Source: Trissonchulus latispiculum (Eukaryota; Nematoda; Enoplea; Enoplida; Ironidae). Taken from it: a stretch of 64,000 nt of DNA. The stretch covers positions 28,734 through 92,733 of the forward strand of contig JASAND010028662.1 in the NCBI GenBank assembly GCA_030248195.1, written 5' to 3'. Position 1 is the first letter of the stretch. Every line of letters begins with the position of its first letter. Made by a program: the position numbers and the translations under genes. A model generated the notes under the pieces. The model did no database searches and was not told where the DNA came from. It worked only from the letters and a program-made list of their open reading frames with translations. Positions 44,279-54,419 of the stretch are shown here, piece after piece.

Positions 44279-44279
44279 C

Positions 44280-44349
<70 letters not shown>
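44279..44349. repeat. (AAT) trinucleotide microsatellite
   Basis: About 23 uninterrupted ATA/AAT units. The poly-Ile ORFs across it on both strands are artefacts. Confidence 0.95.
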
Positions 44350-44350
<1 letters not shown>

Positions 44351-45238
44351 ACCTCATGGCTTTAAGTATTTTGGCTTTGGAGCATTCGATGATGGTTAAA
44401 TATTTTTAAATTTACGAGAGCATATGTTTGAATGCGAACACCTGTTTTATGCTGTGTCGGAAACATTCCCCTGCCACAGGTCAACCCAATTTCGGACTTT
44501 CTAATTTTAAAATTAAGTCGAACCTAGCGTAACTTCGACCTCGTCGCAAAGAAATCGATGTGTTCTTTCAAAGTTGTATCCTTTGTTTAGAAGCAAAACT
44601 AGCACATTTCTACTAAAGATTGTCTCCCATTAGGGCTCTGTTTTGTTAGGGCACCCCTGTCACCTCAGTTATTGGACTTACCGTTTAATAAAAAAGGTTT
44701 TATTAGGGCACTGCATAGAGAAATTGACACTGTTTGAAGTTTGTGTAAATTGTTAGATAACATAATGTGTCATTGTACCTTTGTGCGAAAAAAGTACAAG
44801 TACAGGTACAAAGTTTTGGCTAATACTTAAGGAAAGAAAGAATTCGGATATTTGAAAGTTGGAAAGGGGTTAATTATTGAAAATGTTGATAGTTACGTCT
44901 CTATGACTAATAGACTGTCGGTGAACTTCTAGGAAATAATACATGTCAAAGAACAATTAATTCAATCTGCAGCAGTGTTGAAAAATTTTATCTGTTTTGG
45001 CAAGGAGATCAAGTTGTTAACCCTTCCGTTAGCTGAGACAGTGTTTTCAAAAAAGTTATAATGACGTCTTTGTTGCTGTCTTTGTTTGCTTTAAATGAAA
45101 ATGGCTTGGCTTCACTTGTAAAAATTTATCAATGCCGCTTCCTAAAATTATCTTGTTTTAGTTAAAAAGTATTATATAAAAATGTTACTGACGGAGACTG
45201 GGGGCGCCCCTGTACGCCGCGCTGCGCGCAGCGTGTAA
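44350..45238. other. Unassigned; GC-rich spot at right
   Basis: 45195-45235 is a GC-rich patch (GGGGGCGCCCC, GCGCTGCGCGCAGCG), able to fold on itself. No gene is called. Confidence 0.45.
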
Positions 45239-45433
45239 TTTTCAATTGCCGGGCTACTGGTTATTTTAGATTTCGGCAGCACCAGCAGTCAAAGGGGTCA
45301 AGGACCCGAAACGGCAGAAGGTGAAGTAGGTGAAGAAACGGTAGAAGATTTGATGAAGGACTATGCAGCCGGTATTCAGTCCTCTGTAGTGAATTTATGT
45401 AAACAAACGGATTGTCAATTTTCATGCCGTTAA
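45239..45433 (+). CDS. Virus-like cluster ORF A
   Basis: A 64-codon open frame with protein-like, acidic sequence (QRGQGPETAEGEVGEETVED, then LMKDYAAGIQ) and a Cys-containing end. It has no ATG; a TTTTAG acceptor-like site lies at its start. It is the first of five consecutive plus-strand coding blocks spaced by 0-35 bases, a density unlike the rest of the window. Function unknown. Confidence 0.4.
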   Translation, partial: FSIAGLLVILDFGSTSSQRGQGPETAEGEVGEETVEDLMKDYAAGIQSSVVNLCKQTDCQFSCR

Positions 45434-45466
45434 TTTTTCTGCCGAAACAATTTTAGAAGAGCTTAG

Positions 45467-45715
45467 ACAGGCTATGAGCAAATTTACACTAGCTTTAAAG
45501 TTAATGTCCAGTTGGGCTACATCTTGTGTAGCAATAAAACCGATAGGTTGAGATACTATTGCCCTTCGGCTAACACACACATTTTTGTCGAACCAAAAAT
45601 AAATAGCGATTCAGACTCTACTGACAGTTTAGTTTACCACCTGTCAAGCAAAGATTTAGTTGAATTAGCTGCAGCTGATGGCACAGAGCTCAGCGAATGG
45701 GTGTTTGAGAACTGA
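45467..45715 (+). CDS. Virus-like cluster ORF B
   Basis: Opens directly after a TTAG and reads YTSFKVNVQLGYILCSNKTD, then YYCPSANTHIFVEPKI, then DSTDSLVYHLSSKDLVELAA, ending at TGA. Composition and regularity indicate real coding origin. It may join ORF A in frame by a short intron or may follow a frameshift; the phase is unresolved. The protein family is not recognised. Confidence 0.45.
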   Translation, partial: TGYEQIYTSFKVNVQLGYILCSNKTDRLRYYCPSANTHIFVEPKINSDSDSTDSLVYHLSSKDLVELAAADGTELSEWVFEN

Positions 45716-45732
45716 GATTGCACCTAACATAA

Positions 45733-45888
45733 GTGCCACCCTTGAATTACCTCCTTAGAGATGGTTCCGTTATTCTACCCATCTGTTTTCGCAGCAGAAA
45801 AGGACAAAAAGCTATAATATGCCCAAAAGCGAACAAGGAAGGTTTGTGCCAATTGGCAATGTTTGAACGTTGGGTTAGGAGAATGTAA
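45733..45888 (+). CDS. Virus-like cluster ORF C
   Basis: A 51-codon frame starting after a stop, reading VPPLNYLLRDGSVILPICFR, then GQKAIICPKANKEGLCQLAM, then a WVRRM end. Protein-like with three Cys. It lies 17 bases after ORF B and 11 bases before ORF D. It may be a fragment of the same protein as ORF B after a frameshift. Confidence 0.4.
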   Translation: MPPLNYLLRDGSVILPICFRSRKGQKAIICPKANKEGLCQLAMFERWVRRM

Positions 45889-45899
45889 AAGGATTAGAA

Positions 45900-46364
45900 A
45901 TGTGCCGGAAAATGTACGTGGTGCCGGCGGAAATAATTGAGGCAATTCAACGACAAAAAGAATTGGAAACCCATGCAACTACAAGAGAGTTATTATTAGC
46001 AGGCTCTAATCTTGTTCACACTTTAGAAAATAAGAACGAACCAGCTGACATCAAACATCAAGAATTAATAAACCTTTCAAAGTCTTCAGAATCATCTGAA
46101 AGGCAACCAATTTGCATACAGTTCTAAGCCTCAAACAAACGGAGCACCAATGATGTAATAGAAATTATTTCCGGGCACCAACACAACAGCGTGAGCAAGT
46201 AAAAGCGTGTTTTACAAAACGAAAACAGCACTTTTTGAGACACCCATTCCAGAGAATTTCTAATTAATAGGGCTCCTAAACCTGGCAGCAATATTAAAGA
46301 CATTTTATATACCATGAGTTCTCCAGGAAAGCGTAAGCCATTTCCGGTACAAAGAATCTTTTAG
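45900..46364 (+). pseudogene. PGSNI-motif virus-like protein, stop-broken
   Basis: One frame runs from ATG at 45900 to TAG at 46362-46364 with three internal stops (TAA 46125-46127, a TAA and a TGA further on). The N-terminus reads MCRKMYVVPAEIIEAIQRQK. The C-terminus keeps REFLINRAPKPGSNIKDIL and a basic tail. The order (K-M-Y-x-V-P start, helix, then P-G-S-N-I-x-D) is that of a small protein family I associate from memory with Polinton/Maverick-like and related virus-derived elements. The TGA sits where the family usually has Trp. The role in such elements is unknown. It is decayed here. Confidence 0.5.
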
Positions 46365-46531
46365 GAACGTTAGCGTTCGTAGCCATACTAACGACAGCAT
46401 ATTTCTCACCCTGCAACGAAGACTCTCTTTGCAAACTACAAGACACCCTCAAAATAACAGGCTACCAACGATGGTCAGGCTCAATGGCGCAGACAATTGG
46501 TATAATTGTATCTGTCCTATTTCTTATTTAA
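46337..46531 (+). CDS. Virus-like cluster ORF E, small membrane protein
   Basis: A 64-codon frame with two hydrophobic segments (LLGTLAFVAILTTAYF near the start, MAQTIGIIVSVLFLI at the end) around a polar loop with two Cys (CNEDSLC). It overlaps the end of the PGSNI frame, as small genes in compact viral-type clusters often do. No ATG is seen, so the N-terminus may be damaged. A membrane location is inferred from hydrophobicity. Confidence 0.4.
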   Translation, partial: AISGTKNLLGTLAFVAILTTAYFSPCNEDSLCKLQDTLKITGYQRWSGSMAQTIGIIVSVLFLI

Positions 46532-46770
46532 TACTAATATATGTAGCTAGTCGTTACCTATAATTCTTATGTCTAATAAATTCTGATTACCACAAGTTCG
46601 CAAACTTAATTCAAGGTTTCAAGGTTCACAAGCAATAACAATAACAACAACTAATACATGTAACAGCCGACTCCTTAGGACTTTTTCCCCGACAAAACAA
46701 ATACAAACATTTACAGTACATAATTCAAATTATACAACTCTTTTGCACTTTTCCTATGTAAAGATAATGC
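46532..46770. other. Unassigned spacer
   Basis: No gene or repeat that I can support. Confidence 0.4.
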
Positions 46771-46920
46771 ACAGTGCAGCGTGCGTATAACTGAGTTATA
46801 CGGACGTTGCACGCTGGGAATCCAGTCCCTAATCTAAATTACTGTAGCATACAGTTGCCTGCATGCTACAGCAGTGTGTACAGCAGAGCTCCAACTTAGA
46901 CAGCTCTGCTGCACACCAAA
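46770..46920. other. Cluster of three hairpins
   Basis: CAGCGTGC...GCACGCTG (46776-46815), AGCATAC...GCATGCT (46847-46870) and TGTACAGCAGAGCT...AGCTCTGCTGCACA (46876-46917) each fold on themselves. The third has a 14-bp stem with one mismatch. They may be ends of small foldback elements; the first shares GCGTGCGTATAA with the MITE at 47048-47232. Confidence 0.45.
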
Positions 46921-47047
46921 AAGTAGGCCTCCCAGCCATGGCAAGCAACAATGTTGCTGCCACTTCATGTTGAAATTTGTCTAAACTTAGCTGTCAGCTG
47001 CAACATAAATGAGTAAGCTTTTATCAATTAGGGGATGTTGAATCGTT

Positions 47048-47232
47048 GTATAAGTACTTTACAACACACCTTGGCGTTGTTCACTAATTTCTACTGCGTA
47101 TGTCGTATGGGAAGCCCTCGTGCGTGGCACTCTTGCGCTTCGCGCACTCGTGCCCCACACTCGGCGCTTCCCACACGGCGTGCGTATAAATCAGTGAATG
47201 CACGCTAAGGTGTGCTATAAAGTATACTTATT
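47048..47232. mobile_element. 185-bp foldback MITE
   Basis: Arms of about 70 bp run from GTATAAGTACTTTACA-type ends inward to TATGGGAAGCC / GCGCTTCCCACAC around a GC-rich centre (TTGCGCTTCGCGCACTCG). Outermost arms include ACACACCTTGGCG and its inverse CGCTAAGGTGTG. No target duplication was determined. Confidence 0.6.
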
Positions 47233-47342
47233 TATTCAGTTGACGAGGCCGACACTGTTGCAATGCACTGATAAACTTCATTAAAGTTTAAGCTGGAAAG
47301 AAAGGCGACATTAAATTGTGTTTATATAGGCAAGACACTTGT

Positions 47343-47865
47343 TTACAATGCGTTTAATAACTTGTTTACAATGCGTTTAATAAGTTGTTTAACGTTCAAA
47401 ACTTCAGTGGTGATCAAATTATCAGCCCCGCGTCGCTTTATGTAAATTGTAGCAGTCCCTTTTTCTGCATTGTATAGGTAAACAGTTTTCCTTTTGATTT
47501 CTGAGTTCCTGCAGCTGCCGCTTTTGTGCAAGCACACTCAAACAACACCCTATTGTAGTTGGATACGGGCAAGCAGTTCACACTTTGCTGTATTCCCTTA
47601 GCCTTTGCAGTAGTCGCATCTTCCTCAGAATCTAACACATAAGTTTTTGATCCCAATGTAATCATGTCCTTGCCCTCTTTTTCCAATTTTCAGAGGCCTG
47701 GAGTGACTTTGGTGAATTCAGGTGTTCTATATCTACAAGCACCGTATAATTACTTGGTCAAATATTTGAATAATTGGTCGGGTTTAACACAATCATCCAA
47801 ACATTTTTATGCAAGAGCAATCATGAAACTGTCGGCGTCCGTTAAAACTAGCGAATAATTGTTTC
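47343..47865 (-). pseudogene. Family B DNA polymerase C-terminal remnant (Polinton-like)
   Basis: One minus-strand frame carries VLTDADSFMIAL (47822-47848), matching polymerase motif C (Y-x-D-T-D-S), whose acidic residues bind the catalytic metal ions. It continues through a TPGL block, GKDMITLGSKTYVL, then TAKAKGIQ and KGKLFTYTMQKKGL, in the order known from C-termini of protein-primed family B polymerases of Polinton/Maverick-type elements and related viruses. In-frame stops sit at 47807-47809, 47750-47752 and 47690-47692. A frameshift near 47450 moves the end (IYIKRRGADNLITTEVL) to the next frame. So it cannot make a polymerase. Exonuclease and motif A are not seen. Confidence 0.65.
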
Positions 47866-48079
47866 TTGAAACATAGTAGTCGAAAAAATCAAAGAAAAAT
47901 TCTAAAAGTTTAACCGTAAATCTCTAAACCAAATGCTGTAGGACAATTGTGTAAAATTCTGCTTTTTGTGATTGTTATCGCATACAAGTAATATCTCAAT
48001 TGCTCACTATCAAACAAGTTAGGCTGATTCAGCGCTCGAAGAAAACGCTTTTCGTTACAAATTCTAACATTCTTGAATT

Positions 48080-48550
48080 TCGTGGTATTTTAGTAGGGAA
48101 CAGCTATAGGTACTGTTGCCCAGCATTGTCTGAGTCCGCAACTTCCGTAGTTCTATCTGATGCATTCCGCCTACCCTGCCTAACGTGGTCAACAAATTTT
48201 CCAAATGGTTTAAAATCAAACTGTACCGACCAAGTAACATTGGACGCACCTACACCGTGTTCAAGTTAATATTTAATGTAAGTTGCTGAAACAACTTGTT
48301 GCTTAGCTGTGAAGCCATCAATCAAACATTCTCTGCCCGCTGAAAATTGTTCTTTCATGTCAAGGCGGTCTATAATATCTTTCATGATGGGTCCAATATC
48401 CTCAAGTGTAACCCTAGCCCTTTTGATGATAGAACCAAGTGGGAAGAAATAGTATTTAAGATGATCCGGAACAGCTGACTTGGTTGGAATTTTGCTGTCC
48501 AGAATTTGAGGAAAAATGTTTCCAGGAAAGCTGGCTGATTTAACTAGAAA
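48080..48550 (-). pseudogene. Coding remnant upstream of the polymerase
   Basis: The minus strand is open for 94 codons (48550 to a TAA near 48268) and continues in the same frame for about 50 more. It reads FPGNIFPQILDSKIP, HLKYYFFPLGSIIKRARVTL, RECLIDGFTAKQQVVSATY and, after the stop, QFDFKPFGKFVDHVRQGRRN. It has no early ATG. The last stretch loosely resembles the region around polymerase motif B (K...NS.YGK), but motif A is missing, so it may be another gene of the same element. The clean frame and same strand suggest it belongs with the polymerase remnant. Confidence 0.45.
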
Positions 48551-48654
48551 CTAGTCAGTCCAGAATTAAAGTTAAAATAGTTACTTTCTAAACATACAGG
48601 AAATTTTATCGAAAGGCTCTCCAGCGGTTGGAAATAGAGTTGTACCGTTAAGAA

Positions 48655-49030
48655 AGCTGCAGTGCCGGGTTCGGGCATGGTGAACCAGCCGAACCGGGCC
48701 TCGCGCCGGGCCGCGCCCAGCCAGCTGGGGCCAGGGCCCGAAGGTCCAATTCACGGCACGGCGGGCCTGGTGATGCTGTGAAGGCTCAACATCCAAAACA
48801 CGGTGCCAGACAATAGTTAATGCTATTTATTACATTGTACACTGCTCCTGGAAACTCAAAATCGACTTTCAAGTGCAGATACGTTAGGACAACATAGAAA
48901 TATGCACAAAATTTATCCGCGTCTCGGGCCTGGATGGCCTCTGAGGCCCAACAGGTCCGGCTCGGGTAGGGCCTCCGCGGCTGACCGCACCTGGGCCGGC
49001 CCGGTGAATCTGATCCTACCCGGGCTTCCA
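48655..49030. other. Two GC-rich islands
   Basis: 48655-48780 and 48915-49030 are about 70 percent GC and rich in CCGGGCC / GGGCCNGG blocks, in DNA that is otherwise AT-rich. They flank a 130-bp AT-rich centre. They may be the two ends of one GC-rich insertion. Flanking sequences (about 48455-48560 and 49045-49216) resemble MITE family B in part, and the lone family B right end lies at 49200-49216. Confidence 0.5.
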
Positions 49031-49229
49031 AGTTGCAATCCTGCTGGCGAGAATTAAGGCGCCGATGTTTCCACGAAAGCAGGCTGACTCGGTAGGAATC
49101 ACGCCGTCTGGGTTGAAGCCTTGAAATTTTGCTGGAATTCAGCTCATAAGTTTTTCATAGGTCTCATCCGCGGAATTTTGCTATAGTGGTGTATTCAGTA
49201 TCTTTCGATAGACGCATTGCCAGAGGGGT

Positions 49230-49940
49230 AGTAATACCGGTACAAATCTGAGTTCGAAGTGTGAAGAATATAGCCTAATTGAATGTCAATTTTAAAAACA
49301 TTTTAAGTTTTGATATACATTGTTCAACAATCTCGAAGTTGTGTCTGGTAAAAAAAATTGTTCACAGGAAAGTTTAAAATTTTTTGGCTCCAGATTTCAC
49401 CTCATATTACTGGCTTACTGCATTATAATTCTGCAGAAGCTCTGCAAGACCGGCATTTTCTCCAGATTCTGATATAATTTTATCTGCCTTTTTATCAGGT
49501 GCTAAAACAGTAACGAAAGAAACATGTGGCGCAGTTACCCCGGTTAGCTACATTCTTTTCTAAAAAAAAACTGCGCATATTTTAGGTACTGTTCCGGCTA
49601 ATGGTCAGATTGATTGTTTCTATACTTGTACATGTTACCCGACGATATGGAAAATAAATTACAATTGCCCAATCTCTGATTTCCCACTCCAGCGATTTCC
49701 TGGAGATTTCAACGATTAACGATAGAGATTTGCAAACATGCTTGCAAAGTGTCAACTTCTGCTGAATGAAAGCATCTCTTTGCTGGTCGGCTTGAAATGG
49801 CTTGATTTTTCGAAGGGATGTGAAACGAAAGGGGTAGTGTGCCCCCCAGAACTCAAATTTCTTTTAACCATAACCACTACTGTCTAGTCTCGTCTTCTGT
49901 TTCTGTAGTGCCGACAACTACCTTAACTGTACCGACAACA
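49230..49940. other. Unassigned DNA
   Basis: No supported gene or repeat. Confidence 0.4.
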
Positions 49941-49942
49941 GC

Positions 49943-49987
49943 AACATCATCATCATAATCATAATCATGATCATCATCATCATCAAG
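49943..49987. repeat. (ATC)n imperfect microsatellite
   Basis: ATCATCATCATAATC-type units just before the ATG at 49998. Confidence 0.8.
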
Positions 49988-49997
49988 CACAATAGCC

Positions 49998-50084
49998 ATG
50001 GCAGAAGTAGTATCCACAACAACAACAACAGCGCATATACCAGTTACTGATATTCCTTTCTATTCGACTACCCATCGAGCTCCA
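49998..50084 (+). CDS. Candidate first exon, Thr-rich
   Basis: A strong start context (GCCATGG) opens 29 codons (MAEVVSTTTTTAHIPVTDIP...) that end at CCA|GTAAGC, a good donor. The Thr run continues the nearby ATC/ACA simple sequence, so slippage DNA may mimic coding. No second exon could be joined with confidence. Confidence 0.25.
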
Positions 50085-50424
50085 GTAAGCAAGCATAGTG
50101 TCGGCCTATACCACTGTATCGGTGCTGTTGTTTCTGCGTATTTTCTGGGTGTTTTTACAATACTTGCAGCAAAAAGAATCACATCAATTTTTCAGTTGCA
50201 AAGTTGTTCAAGAAATTTTCAAAGAAGAGACAGTGAGACTTGTGCTCAAATGTGCATTGCTCTTCCAGTCTTTCATCAAAATTTAAATTGAACGTGTGAT
50301 TCCCAATTCCTATAGACTTAGATCGTATCAAGTTGCCCGAATATTGTGCAGCATATATACTATGAGCCCGTTGAGAGTATGTATGAAACTGTTGTTTGAA
50401 GTTAATTAAACTTACACTTTCTGG

Positions 50425-50859
50425 GTGACTTTTTGACACCACGCCGGGTCACTTTACGGTCGTCTTCCGCCTCATCTACGTGTTTTTTGATTTGGTCCGG
50501 TCTCAGAGTCTACATCGTCTTCCAACTCAACCTCCGAAACAGTTTCCTCAGCGGTCTTTACAACTAGGGAACTCCCCGATTTGCTAGAGACTCCAGCCAC
50601 TGAATTTTAGTTTTCCTCTTTGAATTCTTCAACTGTTCCCAGAGCTTTTGGAATTTGTCTCGAGACCTGTAGCGAAAAACTCCAAATAACCCCGTGAATG
50701 ATCTGGAACCAGTTTGTCTGGTTCGTTTACTAGTCTCGCAAAATGTTGAAAACGGATTCGTTGAAAGGGTGGATTGCCAACCATCGATATTTGGGCATAC
50801 AAAGTAGCTGGTCCGCACTGTACTAACTTGGGGCTGGCGTTCTGCACTGTCGGTTCCAT
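50425..50859 (-). pseudogene. Minus-strand coding remnant, multiple frames
   Basis: Protein-like sequence runs along the minus strand but changes frame: MEPTVQNASPKLVQCGPATL from the ATG at 50859, then RYRSRDKFQKLWEQLKNSKR and WLESLANRGVP, then VVKTAEETVSEVELEDDVDS, then a basic segment (DRKVTRRGVKKSPRK) ending at a GTAAGT donor near 50425. The acidic-then-basic tail looks like a disordered nuclear protein. Frame breaks mean it is decayed, or spliced in ways I cannot resolve. Same strand as the polymerase remnant. Confidence 0.4.
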
Positions 50860-51779
50860 TAATGCTTTCTAAATATTGAAACTATTATTAACCACTATGC
50901 CTATTAACCCTATGAACAAATGCCTGTTTAATTAAAGCGTTCCTAAAGCTGAAAAGTCTGTACTGACTTCGAATTCCCCGCTCGCAGAAAGCTCAGATTT
51001 GGATAAAAACATATGCATTTAAACTGAAGGTATGCCATCCACCTGAGCGCTAGAAAACTTGGGGGGGAAGGAGCTTCCTTGTCAAAATCTGCAATTTATA
51101 GAGAATACTGCGTTTGATTTGCCTGCAGTTTAGCTGTTTAAACGAGTGGCTAAACGATAAACTGAAGTTACTGGCAATTTGAAGGACCCGCCAATTTCAG
51201 TTTTGTCATATACAAAATCAATGTTCCAACACAAGGCAGAAAGGACAATGCCGAGTAGCTTTCAGTTTACCGCTGCAGGGCAGGTGGAATGGTTGTAATC
51301 AGTCCAAAGCATTTGTGGCCACATTGTGATTGTTTTGTTTAAGGGAAAGTTCGAAGATTTGATTTTGTAAGCGTCTGTCTAAGTTTGTTCTGAAAATCTA
51401 AAAGTTTTGATCTAAAATCTTTTTCTAAAAGTTTTGATCAGAAGCTTCAACGCTCAAATTCAAACCTTGTCAACCAACCGAAACACAGCGCCTTTGAACT
51501 GTAAGCCAGCATGGCACACCTTCTGGTATTGATGTCATCCAAATTTGGAAAAATGGCATCAATCGGTCTGGAAAGAGGAAAGTTGCAACCATCGCAAAAA
51601 TTATTCCATGGCGTACGAAGGTATTCGCATATTCGTCGGGAATTTTAGCGATGACATTAGATGAACAAATTAAATGAACAGTTATTGCAGACGCACATGA
51701 TACAGAAGAAAAACATGACTGAGGATGCAGCTAAAATGAAAAACAAAACCAAACTGATTTTGAAAGAAGTTACTTATAA

Positions 51780-52234
51780 CAAGAGTACATAATACATAAG
51801 AGTGTGACAAGCGTCACACTCTATGTAATCAGCTCTAGAGCCATGCTCTGCGCGCTAACGGCCCACCCCCCCCCCCCGCAATTGCGTACCTAGTGGACCC
51901 CCCCGTAAATCAGTACCTAGTACGCAATTGCGTATGTTCACTCGCTGCTGCAATATTCCATTTTTCGTAACCCCCCCCCCCCCCGCAAATCTGACCTATC
52001 ACTTTTCAATGTTGAATGATAGGTCAGATTTGCGGGGGGGGTCCCGATAAATGGAATATTGCAGCAGCGAGTGAACATACGCAATTGCGTACTAGGTACT
52101 GATTTGCGGGGGGTCCACTAGGTACGCAATTGCGGGGGGGGGGGGGGGTGGGCCGTTAGCGCGCAGAGCATGGCTCTCGAGCTGATTACATAGAGTGTGA
52201 CGCTTGTCACACTCTTATGTATTATGTACTCTTG
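51780..52234. mobile_element. Foldback family A, copy A7
   Basis: A 455-bp near-perfect palindrome with CTTATAA duplicated at both sides (51773-51779 and 52235-52241). Copy 1 of the segmental duplication lacks it at 38830-38845, so the empty site is visible. Arms include paired C and G runs of 14-17 bases and GCAATTGCGTA blocks; the centre is near 52007. Confidence 0.85.
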
Positions 52235-52343
52235 CTTATAACAAAGTTCTATTTGCCAAGTCTAACCAATTATATATATATATATATATATTGTATTGAA
52301 AAGACTTGACTTCCTGACCTTCCTACTGCCGACATAGCCGCGC

Positions 52344-52643
<300 letters not shown>

Positions 52644-52917
52644 GCGCACGCACTGGTAGAAAAACTTGAAACGCCTACATATTCGATTAAACATAAGCAT
52701 TTGTAAAGGATGTAGGCTAAAGCTACTACACAGTTTTGACTTATCGATTATGCAAATTATATATGCAAAAGTGTACAGTGCATAAAATTTGAAAGTGTAA
52801 CGCTGTAAATAAACAACCGTGAATTACAAAGAAACTGAAAAAGTATAATATTTAGCTTACGTATCACAGAATAAAACTACATATGATTTTTAATTTAAAG
52901 CACAAATTATTCGTGCT

Positions 52918-53166
52918 TCAATTATTTTTAATAATAGCTTTAATACAATTCCGTTGGCAAAGATATACGCATTCTGTTTCTTCCAAATACAAATCGCGCA
53001 GCAGGTTTAAGAGGTCACCCAAACCATCTGCAACAGTAAACATAAGTTTATTAATAAATATAATTGTCAATTCAAAGAATACAACCTGAAATAGTTCATA
53101 GATTAACACCGGGGAAATTAGCCAATAATTGGGGGTTTGCTGGCCAGAAAAGCTATAAGAATACAT
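52918..53166 (-). pseudogene. Copy 2 partner of the 39.4-kb exon block
   Basis: Frame keeps GLGDLLNLLRDLYLEETE with conservative changes from copy 1, and here runs open through the putative intron (82 codons). A donor-like CAG|GTTGTA sits inside it that copy 1 lacks. Confidence 0.35.
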
Positions 53167-53168
53167 TT

Positions 53169-53363
53169 TTATAAACCTATGCTTTCGGGTTCCGCAAATG
53201 TTCCGATCACACGGGCCAACCTGCGTAAATATAACTCTTTGTGAGTCTCAATATTATTGTTCTCGCTTTCGGATAATTCTTGAAGAAGTGCGGTAGCAGA
53301 CGCTATAGTACGAAACAGGTGGGATTTAAAATTTTCGTGGGCGATATGGACAGTATCTTTCAT
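53169..53363 (-). pseudogene. Copy 2 partner of the 39.6-kb helical exon
   Basis: The frame is intact (KSHLFRTIASATALLQELSE), but the splice donor GTAAGC of copy 1 has changed to GAAAGC, so correct splicing is unlikely. Confidence 0.5.
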
Positions 53364-53859
53364 GAGAGTCTTAAGCGATGATATACCTCAACCTTAACGA
53401 TATATTTAGCATGGGGTGCTTAGGAATATATATATGATCTCCTTATCTTTTTTGACCCAAATTTGCGTCGGAACACTTCAGTCAGAATTATTTGAACATT
53501 TTTTGATGGCAATATAACTGAACGTATGGTTGACTGTCATCATTAACTACCTAAATATTCACTATTTTTGGCTACAACACAAATAAATTTTACCTCAATA
53601 CAAAATATCGCCAGGCAGTACCACGTTCTTGCAAATGTCTTTAATCTGAATTTTCTTTAATGATTTCACAGAAGTCCCCTTTTCCATCTAGAAATAAATT
53701 TGAAACAAATTCTTCTTTTGATTTAAGCCTTAACCTATAAAATAAATATAAACAAAATATTTGTTTCTTTTTGACTATACGAAAGAAATATGTACTACCT
53801 TCGCTAGAGTTTCGTTGCCAAAATAGAAGAAATAAAGCCAACTTTTCCAATTCAACATG

Positions 53860-54010
53860 ATCTTCAATCTGACCACCTTCGAAATTATTATGATCAGAGT
53901 TCAGACAATTCAGCCTCAACCTCAACAGCATCATCATATAACTATTTTCAAGCAGTGTCGAATTGGAGCATTCGGACAAGTTTTATGACAGATGACCACA
54001 AAATAAAACT
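53860..54010 (-). pseudogene. Copy 2 partner of the 40.4-kb acidic exon
   Basis: In the frame conserved with copy 1, TGC has become TGA and GAA has become TAG; a short insertion lies upstream and a 2-base deletion downstream. Confidence 0.5.
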
Positions 54011-54324
54011 CAACACCTATCTCCAGCTGCCTTTAAAATCAACTACATATTGTTTGGAACTATACTTAAAATATCTCTTATCTTAAGCGATTTGCTCATT
54101 CAATCTGCGTTATATATTTATTTTCTTGGCCTTAACTAGTCTTATGCTTATCTATATTCAAACACTATTTCCTCATATTTATTTTGAATCCGCCAATTCC
54201 ATTACCAAGATAAAGGGAAGCCACAGATCAAATGCACATTTGCACATGCTACATTATGAACATTTAGTCAAGCTAATGGATGAGAAAAACTTCTGCGAAT
54301 TGTTTTACAATATCTTCAACCTGC

Positions 54325-54417
54325 TCCAGGAATCGAACCAATCTACAACAAAAGCAGTGGTGTCTACCTCTCTGTTTGGTCGGTCACTTAGACCGATAGT
54401 CCACACTGACCAACAAA
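54325..54417 (-). repeat. tRNA-derived SINE-like head, copy 2
   Basis: A box region more diverged than in copy 1; B box GGTTCGATTCC exact. The 111-codon ORF on the plus strand crosses it and is not called. Confidence 0.5.
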
Positions 54418-54419
54418 CC

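Noticed and set aside
44115..44409. Poly-Ile ORFs on both strands
   Set aside because: Trinucleotide AAT repeat, open in several frames by composition.
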